A stretch of DNA of 64,000 nucleotides from Wurfbainia villosa (GCA_025175895.1 CM045998.1:17345153-17409152); one strand, 5' to 3'; positions 10,466 to 22,742 are shown, counted from the stretch's first letter. Notes: generated by a model not told the origin, from the sequence alone. Made by a program: numbers and translations.

Positions 10466-11540
10466 TGTTGGTGCAGTAGGCACCTAAGTCGAACCTAAGT
10501 TTTGATTATAGCAAACGATACAAAGTTAAGCATATATTGTTATCTCATGAGCTAAATCAAGTGTGCAGAAAAGTCTCAACGCTGAAGCTGAAAGCTAGCG
10601 ATACCCGGAGGAAGCCGCGGTGGTCGGGCGACACTCAAGAGACTTCGGAGGGAGCTGAAAGAATTGAGTGGAAGGCCGAAAGCAAAAGCAACACGTAAGC
10701 ACTGAGGTAAGCTCGTATGTGCGAGCGTAAGTAAGGTCGTATCCTCTTTACGGGGATGATCTTAACTGTAGATCCGACCAAAGACTTCGTATAGATGGTC
10801 TAGGTCGAGATCGGATGGTCGACGACCATCGAAATTATGTTTTTGAGCATCGGAGGACTCGATCGCCCCAAACAATGACCGCCGAAGGTCAATAATCGAT
10901 CGATAAGCCGATCACGATCGATGATGGCCATCACGATCGCCGGGTCAAAGGATCACCGAGTAGTCAAGAGTTATCACCATTTTTCAAGGGGTTTTGTGCC
11001 CATTTGTGATTGGCTAAAGACCCATTCGATGAGGGGCTCAAAGGCTATAAAAGGAGAGCCAAACCTAGGGTTTTTCATCAATTAAAAAGCTTCCAAGTGC
11101 TTCCGATACGCTCCGACTCTCCGACATCCCTACGACGAAGCGCTGCCGAGACGACGACTAGAGCTTCAACCTCCAACCTTTAAAGTCGTCGGTAACGAAA
11201 GTTCTAAATTGTATTTCAGTTTATTCCTTTTAGTAAAGCTTTCATTATAACGAGGAGAGGGGGAGTGTCCTTCTACCTCGAGCTTTTTGTATCCTTCTAA
11301 CTCCTACCTCCAACGAGGAGGAGTTATTTAGTAGTTTGCCCTCCGTACGTGGTCAAGGACCACTAGGGCCTTGGAGTAGTAGCCTTCGGCTACGAACCAA
11401 GTAAATCTCTTGTGTCTATTGTCTCCTTTACTTTTTGTTTTGTTTATCTTTCTGATGCATATATGTTTTTTAAACGAATTCGTACTAAAAAGTTTCTATC
11501 GCTATTCACCCCCCCCTCTAGCGATCCGATCGATCCAACA
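10466..11540 (+). repeat. Element A LTR 2 (shared central LTR)
   Basis: This LTR is 1075 bp, TGTTGG to CCAACA, preceded by the polypurine tract of body 1 and followed by the primer site of body 2. It therefore serves as 3' LTR of body 1 and 5' LTR of body 2. TATA box CTATAAAAGG at 11045-11054. The palindrome-rich block (about 10841-10955) is shorter than in LTR 1 and LTR 3. No target duplication borders it. Confidence 0.93.
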
Positions 11541-11542
11541 AT

Positions 11543-11554
11543 TGGTATCAGAGC
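11543..11554 (+). other. Primer-binding site, A body 2
   Basis: TGGTATCAGAGC two bases after LTR 2, identical to that of body 1. It shows that body 2 has its own complete 5' end. Confidence 0.92.
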
Positions 11555-11756
11555 CGGGAGTTGCTAAGATTTGGTGAAACCACCAATCTAGCCTTTTTAC
11601 AGATTTATTTTTCTGTTAATTCTGTTTTTTTATTTATTTCACTTTGTTAAGTTTTTCTCCCGCACTACTAATCCAAGACGCGAGTCTTGGTACTTGTTTT
11701 CGTGTTTTTGTCGTTGTTAGTTTCTTCGTCTCCGTCTATTTGTGTCTTTTGTTCTA

Positions 11757-13397
11757 ATGGCCCATCTCGAGGGTTTTAGCACCGTCCGACCTCCGTTTTA
11801 CAACGGAGATGACTTCCATTATTGGAAGGGTCGGATGGAATGCTTTCTCAAAACCCAAATCGATATGTGGATCATAATCCAAACGGGTTTCACACTTCCG
11901 ACTAATGAAGTGGGTGACTCCTTGGATTATGATCAATGGACCATTGCGACAAAACGACAAGTCGAAGCCGACGCCAAGGCAACACAAATTTTCCAATGCG
12001 GCCTATCCAAGGAGGAGCTAAATCGTGTCGGCCCCTTCATAAGCGCAAAAGATCTTTGGACGAAACTAGTGGAGCTACACGAAGGGACCGATGAAGCCAA
12101 GGTATGTAAGCGTGATCTTCTTTTCAATAAACTATATAACCTAAAAATGCAGGAACACGAGTTCGCGACCCAACTTCACGCCCGAGTCCAGGACATAGTC
12201 AAAAACCTACACGCAATCGGGCAAAAGGTCGAAAACCGCAACCTTATAAGGTATGTTCTAAACTCGTTTCCGAGGACTACCTTGTGGGCATCCATGGTCG
12301 ATGCCTACAAGGTCTCCAAGGATCTTTCTAAAATTAGGTTAGATGAACTCTTTTCCGATTTCGAATTACATGAGCAGTCCAACGCGGAACCCGAGAGGGG
12401 TATAGCCTTGTTTGCAGGATCATAGAAGAAGAAAATCGCAAGCAAGCCACCACCAATCGAGGAGGAAGACGAGTCCGAAGAAGAAGTTGACCCGGAGTTG
12501 ACTGCCGAACTAATGAACCTAGCTCGAAGGATAGCCAAGGGACGAAAGCGAACCACAACTCGACCCATCCAAGGTAAGCCTAAAATTTCTAATATTAGGT
12601 GTTATGAGTGTAACAGGTTTGGACATATCAAGTCCGAGTGCCCCAAGCTCAACCACTGAGCACCTAAGCACAAGAAGGCCCTCAATGCGACATGGGAAGA
12701 AGCGTCATCCGAAGAAGATGAAGACCACGTCTTCATGGAGAAATCGATTGAGTCAGACACGGAGACCGAACCTAAACGTGAGTCGGAACCTGAGGATGAC
12801 TCGGACTACGAAGCTACCTTCAAGTCAAGCCACGGATACGCATCCGGTTCAAAAGATACCCTTAAAGTAAGTCGAACTTTATTTAATACTTTACATAATA
12901 CGGTTAGGTTTTTGTCTAGGAAGTTAGCTAAGTCCGAGTCCAAGGTCGAGACCCTTGTTGAGGAGGTTAAACTCCTCAAACACGAGGTCTCCCTAACCTC
13001 TTCGACTAGTCGAGTTCAAGAGAAGGACTCAACTCGAGTTGAAAAGCTCGAAGTTGAGAACTCTCTCTTGAAAAGTCAAGTCGAAGATCTTAGGAACACG
13101 TTGGAAAGGTTCACTTCGGGATCCAAAGGACTTGACCTCCTACTTGGATCTCAAAGGGCCGTGTACAACAAGGCTGGACTAGGGTTTAACTCAAACACGA
13201 CTAATAGGTCGTATATGTCGATTGTAAGTCGACATAGGAAACATGTCCAAGCATGGGTCCCTAAGAACCTTTTGATTTCAACTCTAGGATCCAACCCGTA
13301 CTGGATTCCCAAGGACCAAATCCACTATGTGGATAAACTGAACCGATTCAACGGTCTAGGGGGAGCCAGTACAAAACATGTTTGTGCTTTAACTTAG
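11757..13397 (+). pseudogene. gag: Element A body 2 gag (nonsense codons)
   Basis: This is the same gag as in body 1, starting at the ATG at 11757. An AAG-to-TAG change gives a stop at 12423-12425, and a CGA-to-TGA change gives another at 12656-12658; otherwise the frame is continuous, including the acidic linker region lost in body 1. The zinc knuckle CYECNRFGHIKSEC lies at 12600-12641. A coiled-coil-like segment (KLAKSESKVETLVEEVKLL) precedes the WVPK tail. The stop at 13395-13397 is the conserved gag stop. Its lesions differ from those of body 1, so the two gag copies decayed separately. Confidence 0.88.
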
Positions 13398-14003
13398 AAA
13401 TTGCATGCTTTAAAAGTTTGTGCTTTAACTTAGAAATTGCATGTTTTAACTTAGAAAGTGTGTGCTTTAACTTAGAAATTGCATGCTTTAACTTAGAAAA
13501 TTTGTGCTTTAAAACTTGTGAACTCACTTAGAACACGAACATAACTAAAAGATTGAGCCTCGGGGAGCCTCTTTTCAAAAACATAACCAACTAAAATTCT
13601 TCGAAAAGATTGAGCCTCGGGGAGCCTCTTTTCAAAAATAACCAGTTAGACTAGGAGATAGTCTTAGGTGAGTCAAGTCATCTTTTTCTTGAAAAAGGCT
13701 TTGTCTAAGGAAGTGGTCGATGATCCGATAAAAGAAGGCCCCTGTGCCTCGCCACGACCTGGAAGCCATGATCTTGAAAAGGTAAACTTGACAAGCCTAG
13801 GTTTAAATCCAAATCTAACATAAAATTACTTGAACCTAAATGCACTTAATCAACTTAATTGGAACTCATCTCACAAAAAACACATAAGTATAACATGATT
13901 GATCATATAGACACAGGTGAGATGACCTAGGTTTAACAACTTACAACCAATTTTTTTTTTAAAAAAAATAATCTAACATCCAATCCAACCACCTTGTGTG
14001 TAG
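13398..14003 (+). other. Non-coding gag-pol spacer with candidate splice acceptor, body 2
   Basis: It is nearly identical to the spacer of body 1, with the same short tandem repeats at 13382-13640. It ends CTTGTGTGTAG at 14003, directly before the protease frame. The matching donor AAA/GTAAGT is at 12867 in gag, also in phase 0, giving a possible intron of 1137 bases. Confidence 0.5.
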
Positions 14004-14936
14004 GATCAATGGATGTTGGACAGCGGTTGCTCCCGACACATGACCGGGGATCAACTCAAATTCACAAAGCTTCGATTCAAACGACAAGGATCGGTAGCCT
14101 TTGGGAATAACAACAAGCTCAAAATCATCGGATCAGGTGATATCGAGCTTAACTCGAATTTTGTTATTAAAAATGTATTACTTGTAGAGAATTTTGAATA
14201 TAACCTGCTTAGCGTAAGCCAATTATGTGACAATAACTATAAGGTCGTATTTTTAGAAAATGAATGTGTAATTAAAACAAATAAAACAGCTAAAACAATA
14301 CTCAAAGGAACTAGGACAAATAACATTTACACAATTAACTTAATCAAATCCTCAGCCAAATGTCTTATGACACAGGAAGAGGAATCATGGTTGTGGCATC
14401 GACGACTCGGTCACTCGCACCCAAGACTCGTTCACAAGATGAGTCAGTGTGGCTTAGTCAGAGGCTTACCCAACCTCAACAACTTGGTTAATAAAATCTG
14501 TAATGCTTGTCAACAAGGAAAACAACCTAGGACACAACACAAGTTAACTAACCCAGAACGAACCTCAAGTGTACTTGAGCTCCTACATATGGATCTATTC
14601 GATTCACAAGGAGCCAAGTCACTCATTAGAAGTCAATATTGCTTAGTCATAATTGACGACTACTCCAGGTTTACCTGGGTTAGGTTCATCAAACATAAAA
14701 ATGATACCCTAGATCAATTAATCAATCTATTCAAATTAATCGAGAATCAAAAAGACCTTAAGGTTAAAAGACTTAGAAGCGATCATGGTGGTGAATTCGA
14801 AAATCAAAGGTTCACCGACTTCTGTAACCTAAACGGATACCACCATGAATTCTCTTGCCCTAGGACCTCTCAGCAAAATGGCCTAGTGGAACGGAAAAAT
14901 GAACTCTACAAGAAGCCGCTAGGACCATGTTGAACG
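14004..14936 (+). pseudogene. pol: Element A body 2 pol, protease and integrase part
   Basis: Here the protease active site is intact: LDSGCSRHMTGD at 14013-14048, reading without a stop into the integrase. The HHCC zinc region (WLWHRRLGHSHPR, CNACQQGKQ) and the catalytic D, D and E are present. The frame breaks after VERKN near 14901 at the same one-base deletion as in body 1. Since the two bodies otherwise differ in gag and RT lesions, this shared break predates their separation. Confidence 0.88.
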
Positions 14937-17075
14937 AATACGACCTACCCGATAGGTTTTGGGAAGAAGCTGTGAGTACGACATGCTATGTCCAAAATAG
15001 GATCCTTATGGTAAAAAGGCACCTTAAGACCTCATACGAGATTTATCACGATAAAATACCTAACATCAAGTACTTTAGGGTATTTGGGTGTAAGGTACAT
15101 ATCCTAAACACTAAGGATTACCTAGGGAAATTTACATCCAAAACCACGACCGGAATCTTTCTAGGATACTCGACTACAAGTCGAGCTTATAGAGTATATA
15201 ACCACGACACCCTTAGAGTCGAGGAGACTATCAATGTAGTATTTGATGAAGTACTCGAACCTACAAAACCCTTAATGACCCCAAGTGTTGAGCCCACTGA
15301 TACCAAACTCGTCTCCGACCCTGAGATCGAGTCTAATCCACATCAACCAACTTCTCTTGTCGACCAAGTGACAAGTGATCCGAGTCAAACTAGTGTTCAA
15401 CCAAGTCACCCCATTGATCAAGCATTAGGTGATACAAACCCAACCCAATCTAGGATTCAGACTAACCACCCTATCGATCAAGTGATAGGAGATCCTAATC
15501 TAGGAGTTCGAACTAGAGCATCCTATAGGAACCTTAGTCAAATTTCCTTAATTTCAAAGATAGAACCCAAATCAATTGAACAAGCTCTTCTTGATCCCGA
15601 TTGGATTATTGCAATGCAAGAAGAGCTAGCTCAATTTACTAGGAATGAAGTGTGGGAATTAGTACCACCACCTAAAGACAAAACGATAATTGGAACAAGG
15701 TGGGTGTTTCGAAATAAGCTTGATGATAAAGGTGAAGTAGTTAGAAACAAGGCTAGGTTAGTCGCCAAAGGGTTTAGTCAAGTCGAAGGCTTAGATTACG
15801 ATGAAACCTATGCCCAAGATGGCTAGACTCGAATCCATTCGAATGTTGCTAGCTTATCGCCATCGAGGATTTAAGGCTGTTTCAAATGGATGTTAAGTCG
15901 GCATTCCTAAATGGATACATTAAAGAAGAAGTTTATGTTAGCCAACCCCGGATTGAAAATCTAGATAAACCCGACCATGTTCTAAAACTTAAGAAAGCTC
16001 TCTATGGACTTAAACAAGCTCCTCGAGCTTGATGTACGAAGACTTTCAATCCATCTTAAGTCAAAAGGGTTTAACCAAGGCTTAGTTGACCCAACTCTCT
16101 TCGTAAAAACCTTAGGTAAAGAAATATTCATAGCTCAAATTTACGTAGACGATATAATTTTTGGAACCTCTAACTCAGCCTTACTAAACCAGTTCGTTTC
16201 ACTCATGGAAAGTGAGTTCGAAATGAACTTGGTAGGCGAGTTAAGTTTCTTTTTAGGTCTACAAATTAAACAAACTAAGGATGGTATATACCTATATCAA
16301 CAGAAATACACTAAGGAGTTAATTAAAAGATTTGGAATGCAAGACGCTAAGATAATAAACACCCCAATGGCGATTAATGTTAACATAGAGAAGACCTAGA
16401 AAGTAAGTCCATTGACTTAAAGTACTATAGGAGCGATAGGAAGTCTCCTATACTTAATCGCGAGTCAATTCCGACATCCTATTCGCAGAAGTATGTGCGC
16501 TGTGTTCAAACCCGCTAAGGAGTCTCACCTAACCCTAGTTAAGCATATCCTTAGATATCTTAAGGGTACACTTAATGTTGGTATTTGGTACCCTAGATCT
16601 ACAGAGTTCGAACTAATCGGCTACTCCGATTCGGATTATGCCGGTAGTAAGCTCGATAGAAAAAGTACGAGTGGTTGTTATCAACTTCTACCGAGTCTAG
16701 TGAGTAGTGCGGTGAGGAAGCAACACTGTTGCTTTATCTACCACCGAAGCCGAATACATCGCGATGGGTGAGTGTGTCACGCAGCTTCTTTGGATGAAGC
16801 ACACCCTCCGCGACTTTAAGTTAGACTTTACGAATACTAAACTTCATGTAGATAACATTAGTTCAATTAATCTTACAAAGAATCCGATATGTCACTCTAG
16901 GACCAAACATATAGAGGTCAAACACCATTTCATTCGAGAACATGTGGCCAACGGAGCAATACAACTCGAATATGTCGAATCGAAGTCTAACTTAGCAGAT
17001 CTATTTACTAAACCCCTACCCGAAGCCGAATTTAGTCTATTAAGACGAAAATTGGGCATGTGCGTAATAGAATAG
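14927..17075 (+). pseudogene. pol: Element A body 2 pol, integrase C-terminus, RT and RNase H (many indels)
   Basis: The integrase C-terminus, hinge and RT start are open to 15826. Then a cluster of small indels breaks the frame repeatedly between about 15815 and 16740 (near 15815, 15857, 15875, 15947, 16030, 16390, 16432, 16460-16510, 16690-16730). The catalytic YVDDIIFG is readable at about 16140-16165. RNase H reopens at 16764 and ends with the normal TAG at 17073-17075. Flanking sequence is almost identical to body 1, so the lesions are unusually concentrated. Confidence 0.88.
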
Positions 17076-17959
17076 GTACATGCAAATTATATGTTCTTAC
17101 TACTATTTCTTTAATTTCATTTTTGTGGAACTAGCATAGGACATACCTTAGATATCATGCACCTATAGATTTAAGGAGCCAGTACATCTCACAACACATA
17201 GGACTAATGTGTTTGTGTACTTAGCCACGTAGATGGGCGTGAGATGTTAGGACCTTACTCCTGGTTCCAGATGTAGAGCTAGTGCATCGCTATGAACCAC
17301 GGAGTATCATCATACATACTAACCGACTCTGACCAGGACTGGTTGATCTTACATATCAATCAAGCCAAATATGAGTCAAACATTTTATAGATGAGCTTAT
17401 TTTCAGTATATTATTTTTTTATAAAAAAATGGGGAACATGCTTGGACTTTAAATTTAACACTTATTTTGTTTTCCACACACCCCTTACTCTTTTCGATAT
17501 ACGACAAAAGGGGGAGAAAAAGGCCAAAGTTAAGGGGTCAAATTTTTTTTGATAAACTCTTACTTCATATTTAAACCAAAAGTTAAAACTTAGTTAACTG
17601 TTACCAAAAGGCCAAAGAATTCTTAACTTAAACTTATTTTTTTTAAAAAAAAAAAAACTTTATGTCGTTAATGTTTTACTTAAGGGGGAGAAAGGGCTTA
17701 ACTAAAACATTTTACTAAGGCCAACTTTAAGTAATGTTAATTACTTAAAGCAACCCTCAAGGGGGAGGATTAAGGTCTTTTTTCAAGACTCACCCTCGGT
17801 CAAGGGGGAGATTTCCTCAAGGGGGAATACTTGAAGAAAATCCTTACTACTCCAACTTAATCTTCATATTTTTTGTTTCTCATGCACATTATTACTCTTC
17901 ATGCTTGCTGTTTACTTAACTTTGTATGTTGGTTTGCCATAAATCAAAAAGGGGGATAT
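17076..17959 (+). other. 3' untranslated part of A body 2 with purine tracts
   Basis: It is the same as in body 1, with several GGGGGAG tracts and the main polypurine tract AAAAAGGGGGA at 17946-17956. No open frame of note. Confidence 0.72.
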
Positions 17960-19058
17960 TGTTGGTGCAGTAGGCACCTAAGTCGAACCTAAGTTTTGAT
18001 TATAGCAAACGATACAAAGTTAAGCATATATTGTTATCTCATGAGCTAAATCAAGTGTGCAGAAAAGTCTCAACGCTGGAGCTGAAAGCTAGCGATACCC
18101 GGAGGAAGCCGCGGTGGTCGGGCGACACTCAAGAGACTTCGGAGGGAGCCGAAAGAATTGAGTGGAAGGCCGGAAGCAAAAGCAACACGTAAGCACTGAG
18201 GTAAGCTCGTGTGTGCGAGCGTAAGTAAGGTCGTATCCTCTTTACGGGGATGATCTTAAGTGTAGATCCAACCAAAGACTTCGTATAGATGGTCTAGGTC
18301 GAGATCGGATGGTCGACGACCATCGAAATTATGTTTTTGTTGAGCTAACCTTGCCTTGCAGCTAGCATCGGTCATTGCCAAACAGAGGACTCGATCGTCA
18401 AACAATGCGTCGGTAGAAGGTCGACCGATGTCGATCGCCATCGATCGATGATGGCCATCACGATCACGGTCAAAGGATCATCCTCGAGTAGTCAAGAGTT
18501 ATCACCATTCTTCAAGGGGTTTTGTGCCCATTTGTGATTGGCTAAAGACCCATTCGATGAGGGGCTCAAAGGAGGGCCAAACCTAGGGTTTTTCATCAAT
18601 TAAAAAGCTTCCAAGTGCTTCCGATATGCTCCGACTCTCCGACATCCCTACGACGAAGCGCTGCCGAGACGACGACTAGAGCTTCAACCTCCAACCTTTA
18701 AAGTCGTCGGTAACGAAAGTTCTAAATTGTATTTCAGTTTATTCCTTTTAGTAAAGCTTTCATTATAACGAGGATAGGGGGAGTGTCCTTCTACCTCGAG
18801 CTTTTTGTATCCGTCTAACTCCTACCTCCAACGAGGAGGAGTTATTTAGTAGTTTGCCCTCCGTACGTGGTCAAGGACCACTAGGGCCTTGGGGTAGTAG
18901 CCTTCGGCTACGAACCAAGTAAATCTCTTGTGTCTATTGTCTCCTTTACTTTTTGTTTTGTTTATCTTTCCGCTGCATATAAGTTTTTTAAACGAATTCG
19001 TACTAAAAAGTTTCTATCGCTATTCACCCCCCCCTCTAGCGATCCGATCGATCCAACA
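17960..19058 (+). repeat. Element A LTR 3
   Basis: This LTR is 1099 bp, TGTTGG to CCAACA. It lacks ten bases that hold the TATA box (around 18570: GGCTCAAAGGAGGG instead of GGCTCAAAGGCTATAAAAGGAGGG), likely lost between the short AAGG repeats. The palindrome-rich block at 18341-18480 differs from both other A LTRs. It ends next to GTTAT, the right copy of the target site. Confidence 0.92.
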
Positions 19059-20624
19059 GTTATCGCAGTAGACTGGTATTGTTTCAATAATGGTTGGAAC
19101 CACACCAAGTTCAGAGACGAACTTATTGATCTAAACCGCTTCTTTTGCTGCTTCCGAAGCTGCAATGTATTCTGCCTCAGTGGTAGAATCCGTCACAATG
19201 TCTTGCTTGGAACTTTTCTAGCTTATTGCGCCTCCATTTAAGGTAAATACATAACCAGACTGAGACCTGGAATCATCCTTATATGTCTGGAAGCTGGCAT
19301 CTGTACATCCACGTATTATCATATCACCCTCTCCATATATTAGGAACACATCCTTGGTTCTTCTTAAGTACATAAGGATTGTCTTAACAACCACTCAATG
19401 ATCCATTCCTAGATCAGACTGATATCTGCTCGTGACACTCAGAGCATAAGATACATCGAGCCTCGTACATAACATAACATACATGATAGGTCCTATTGTG
19501 GATGCATTGGGAATCTGACTCATGCAAATCCTCTCGTCTTCTGTGCGCGAACACAGAGACTTCAAAAGGTGTATCCCATGCTTGATGGGAAGGAAACCTT
19601 TCTTGGATTCTGACATGCTAAACCTCTTTAGCACTCAGTCTATATATATAGACTGCAAAAGACCAAGCAACCATTTCGATCTATCTCTATAGATCTTAAT
19701 CCCGAGGATGTAGGTCGCTTCTCCCAGGTCTTTCATGGAGAATGTTTTGAATAACCAAATTTTAACTGACAGTAAGACAGATTTATCATTTCCTATAAGT
19801 AGTATGTCATCGACATACAACACTAGGAACACGACTTCACTCTCACTAACCTTCTTGTACACACAGAGTTTGTTTGGATTTTGCGAGAAATCAAACCTTT
19901 TGATTGTCTCATCAAAATGGATATTCCAGCTTCTGGATGCTTGCTTCAGTCCATAAATGCACCATCGAAGTTTGCATACCTTGGTTTTATCAACCGATGT
20001 GGAACCCTCAGGCTGTATCATATACATGTCCTTGAGGAGGTTTCCATTAAGGAAAGTCGTTTTCACATCCATTTTCCATATCTCATAATCATAATGAGCT
20101 ACTATGGCCAGGAGCATCCGAATAGATTTATGCATAGCCACTGGTGAATATGTCTCGTCATAATCAACACCTTGCTTTTGACGATAGCCTTTCGCCACTA
20201 ATCTAGCCTTAAAGGTAATCACATTACCATCCATGTCAGTCTTCTTCTTAAAAATTCACTTGCACCCTATAGGCTTAATGGCTTTAGGTGGGTCCACCAA
20301 GTTCCAAACTTGATTTTGATACATGGAATCCATTTCCGACTTCATGGCTTCAAGCCATTTGTCCCTTTCTGAACTTTTCAGAACTTCTTCATAATTGGTA
20401 GGCTGCTCATCGTCAATGAGTAACACGTTGTTCGATTCACTTACGAGAAATCCATATCTCTCAGGAATGTTGCGTGTCCTACCAGATTTACGAAGATGTG
20501 GTGTCACAATAGGTTCGGCCGATGTCTCATCACTATGAGTTGCTTGATCAGGTATGTCCTCAATGTCTACTGGAGTCTCTTGAACTTCCTCAAGTTCAAC
20601 GACACTCCCACTGTTTTCTTGCAA
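19059..20624 (-). pseudogene. pol: Element B pol, reverse transcriptase and RNase H N-terminal part
   Basis: Minus-strand copia RT: the start (SERDKWLEAMKSEMDSMYQNQVW) at 20256-20624, then after a shift KARLVAKGYRQKQGVDYDETYSPVA, MDVKTTFLNG, IYGLKQASRSW and the catalytic YVDDILLIGND (19635-20234). A stop and frame change follow near 19634, then the thumb and RNase H start in several frames to 19059, where element A interrupts it. The rest of RNase H is at 2775-2961. YVDDILLIGN and the gag sequence suggest the Angela lineage. At least four breaks make it inactive. Confidence 0.88.
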
Positions 20625-21747
20625 GAGAAACTCTCTCTAGAAACACAATATGCCGTGAAACAAACACCTTTTGTTCCAAAGGATGATAGAATTGGTAACC
20701 CCTCGTTTCCTTAGAGTATCCAATAAATAGATATTTATCAGACTTAGCATCCAATTTGTATGACACAGTCCACATCACATAAGCAGGACAACCCCATATC
20801 TTCAAGTAAGATAAATGAGGTTTCTTACTATTCCATATCTCATATGGAGTAGTAGAGACTACCTTGGTTGGAACTCTGTTTAGTAAGAAAATAGTAGTCT
20901 GAAGTGCATAGCCCCAAAAGGACTTGGGAAGATTCATATGATTCATCATCGACCTAACTATATCCAACAAGGTTCGGCTTTGCCTCTCAGATACACCATT
21001 TAGCTGCGGAGTATATGGCGGAGTCCATTGAGACAATATACCATTGTCCCTTAGATAATCTAGAAACTCTTGACTCAAGTATTCACAACCTCGATCTGAT
21101 TGAAGTATTTTAATACTCTTGCCAAGTTGTTTCTCTACTTCATTTTTGAATTCTCTGAACCTTTCAAAGGCTTCGAACTTGTGTTTCATCAAGAACACAT
21201 ACCCAAACCGTGAGTGATCATTGGTTAAGGTAATGAAGTAGCTATAGCCTCCTAGAGCTTGAGTTGACATAGGTCCGCATACATCAGTATGTATTAGACC
21301 AAGAAACTCTCCCACCGGTTCACCTTTTCCAGTAAAAGGTAACTTGGTCATCTTGCCCTTTAAGCATGATTCATATGTATTGTATGAATCAAATTCAAAC
21401 GATTCTAGAATTCCACATTGGTGTAATTCGGACATGTGTTTCTTACTTACATGGCCAAGACGACAATGACACATATAGGAGTCTAATTGATTATCTTTTT
21501 GAGCACACTTTTTGCTTGCTTCGATATTGAAAATGTCACCGGATACGTCTAACGTATATATTCCATTGCATAATGTTCCAGTCCCATAAAGAATGTCATT
21601 TAAAGTTATGTAACAACAATTGTTACTAAAAGTAAAATAATATCCATTTCTATTTAAATAGGAAATAGAAACAATGTTCTTTATTAACGAAGGTACATAA
21701 TAGTAATAGTACAGTTCTAAGACAAGTCCTGTAGGGAGCTTCAACAA
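20596..21747 (-). pseudogene. pol: Element B pol, integrase
   Basis: An open minus-strand stretch of 383 codons covers the end of the protease region, the GAG-pre-integrase domain (CHCRLGHVSKKHM, YESCLKGKM) and the integrase core. The catalytic residues appear as D in LIHTDVCGP, D in LQSDRGCEY and E in LNGVSERQSR, followed by the GYSKETRGYQFYHP element of the C-terminal domain. It is separated by stops and a frame change from the gag-protease frame upstream and from RT downstream. Confidence 0.88.
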
Positions 21748-21792
21748 ATATGTTTCGATGGCGACCGCAGCAACCTTTGCTCCATTGCCAAC

Positions 21793-22742
21793 TCACAAAT
21801 TTGATTCTCCCTTGACGAGTCTCCTTCTATTCCTTAGCCCCTGTATGTTATTACATATATGTGAGCCACACCCAGTATCTAATACCCAAGTGTCAGAGGA
21901 AATAAAATGACAATCAATAATGAAGATATCTGAAGAGGATGGGGCATCGAATGCCTTCTTCTTCTTCACGGACTCAAGATAAATCTTGCAGTTTCTTCGC
22001 CAATGGCCTTCTTTGCCACAATGATGGCAAGTGCCCTTTTGAGCCGGTTCCATCTTCTTAGCCTTCTTCTTCTTGCCCTTGTGTTGTTCCTTTGATTTCC
22101 TCTTAGAATCTTTCTTAGAGGAATCAACTAACAATGTTATCTTCTTCTCATGCTTCACAGAAAGCTCCACAGTCTTTAGCATGTTGAGGAGCTCAGGAAT
22201 TGTAGTTTCAATTTTGTTCATCCGATAGTTCATCACAAACTGTGAGAAACTCTTGGGCAAACAATGTAGAATCAAGTCAATATTTAATTCATGATCCATC
22301 ACAAAACGAGTGTTGCTAAACGCTCGATGTACCCATTTATCTTTAGTACAAATTGTACTACAGATGAACCTTCTTGCATCTTAGAGGTAAATAGGAGCTT
22401 AGAGACTTCGAACCTTTCGGATCTCGCTTGCTCATCAAACAACTCTTGAAGATGAAAGACTATAGTATTCACACCCATATGCTCATACTGCTTCTGAAGC
22501 TCAAGTACCATCGCCGCTAGCATGATGTAACTCGCCAGTTCAGAATCATCCACATATTTCTGATAGACCAACAATTGGTCCAGAGTTGCATCATCTTTAG
22601 GGCAAGTGGGAAGAGACTCTTCGAGGACATACACAAGCTTTTTTTCCTTGAGAACAATTCTCAAGTTTCTAAGCCAGTCCAAGAAGTTTGGCCCAGTCAA
22701 TTTATTCGAATCCAAAATAGATCGCAAACTCAAATACTTCAT
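21793..22742 (-). pseudogene. gag: Element B gag and start of protease
   Basis: The frame starts at the ATG at 22742 with a gag domain whose opening (ILDSNKLTGPNFLDWLRNL) is typical of Angela-type copia gag. It breaks at about 22300, where the second part resumes in another frame. The second part has a basic stretch, the zinc knuckle CHHCGKEGHWRRNC (CX2CX4HX4C) and the protease motif WVLDTGCGSHIC, then stops. Gag would package element RNA; the protease would cut the polyprotein. The break near 22300 and the stop at 21793 show it is dead. Confidence 0.87.

Larger units (their letters stand above)
2962..19058 (+). mobile_element. Element A: tandem SIRE-type Ty1/copia array, three LTRs and two bodies
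   Basis: Three nearly identical LTRs (2962-4055, 10466-11540, 17960-19058) separate two internal regions, each with its own primer site, gag, pol and polypurine tract. Outer flanks are GTTGT (2957-2961) and GTTAT (19059-19063), a 5-bp target duplication with one change; no duplication flanks the middle LTR. The whole array is therefore one insertion with a shared central LTR, as produced by unequal recombination between LTRs. Lineage SIRE (Maximus) is inferred from the gag tail (WVPK), the protease motif LDSGCSRHMTGD, the integrase and RT sequences and repeated purine tracts before the 3' LTR. Both bodies are disabled. Confidence 0.92.

Noticed and set aside
18930..19241. Frame spanning the LTR 3 / element B border
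   Set aside because: It crosses an insertion boundary; the B part is the opposite strand of RNase H.
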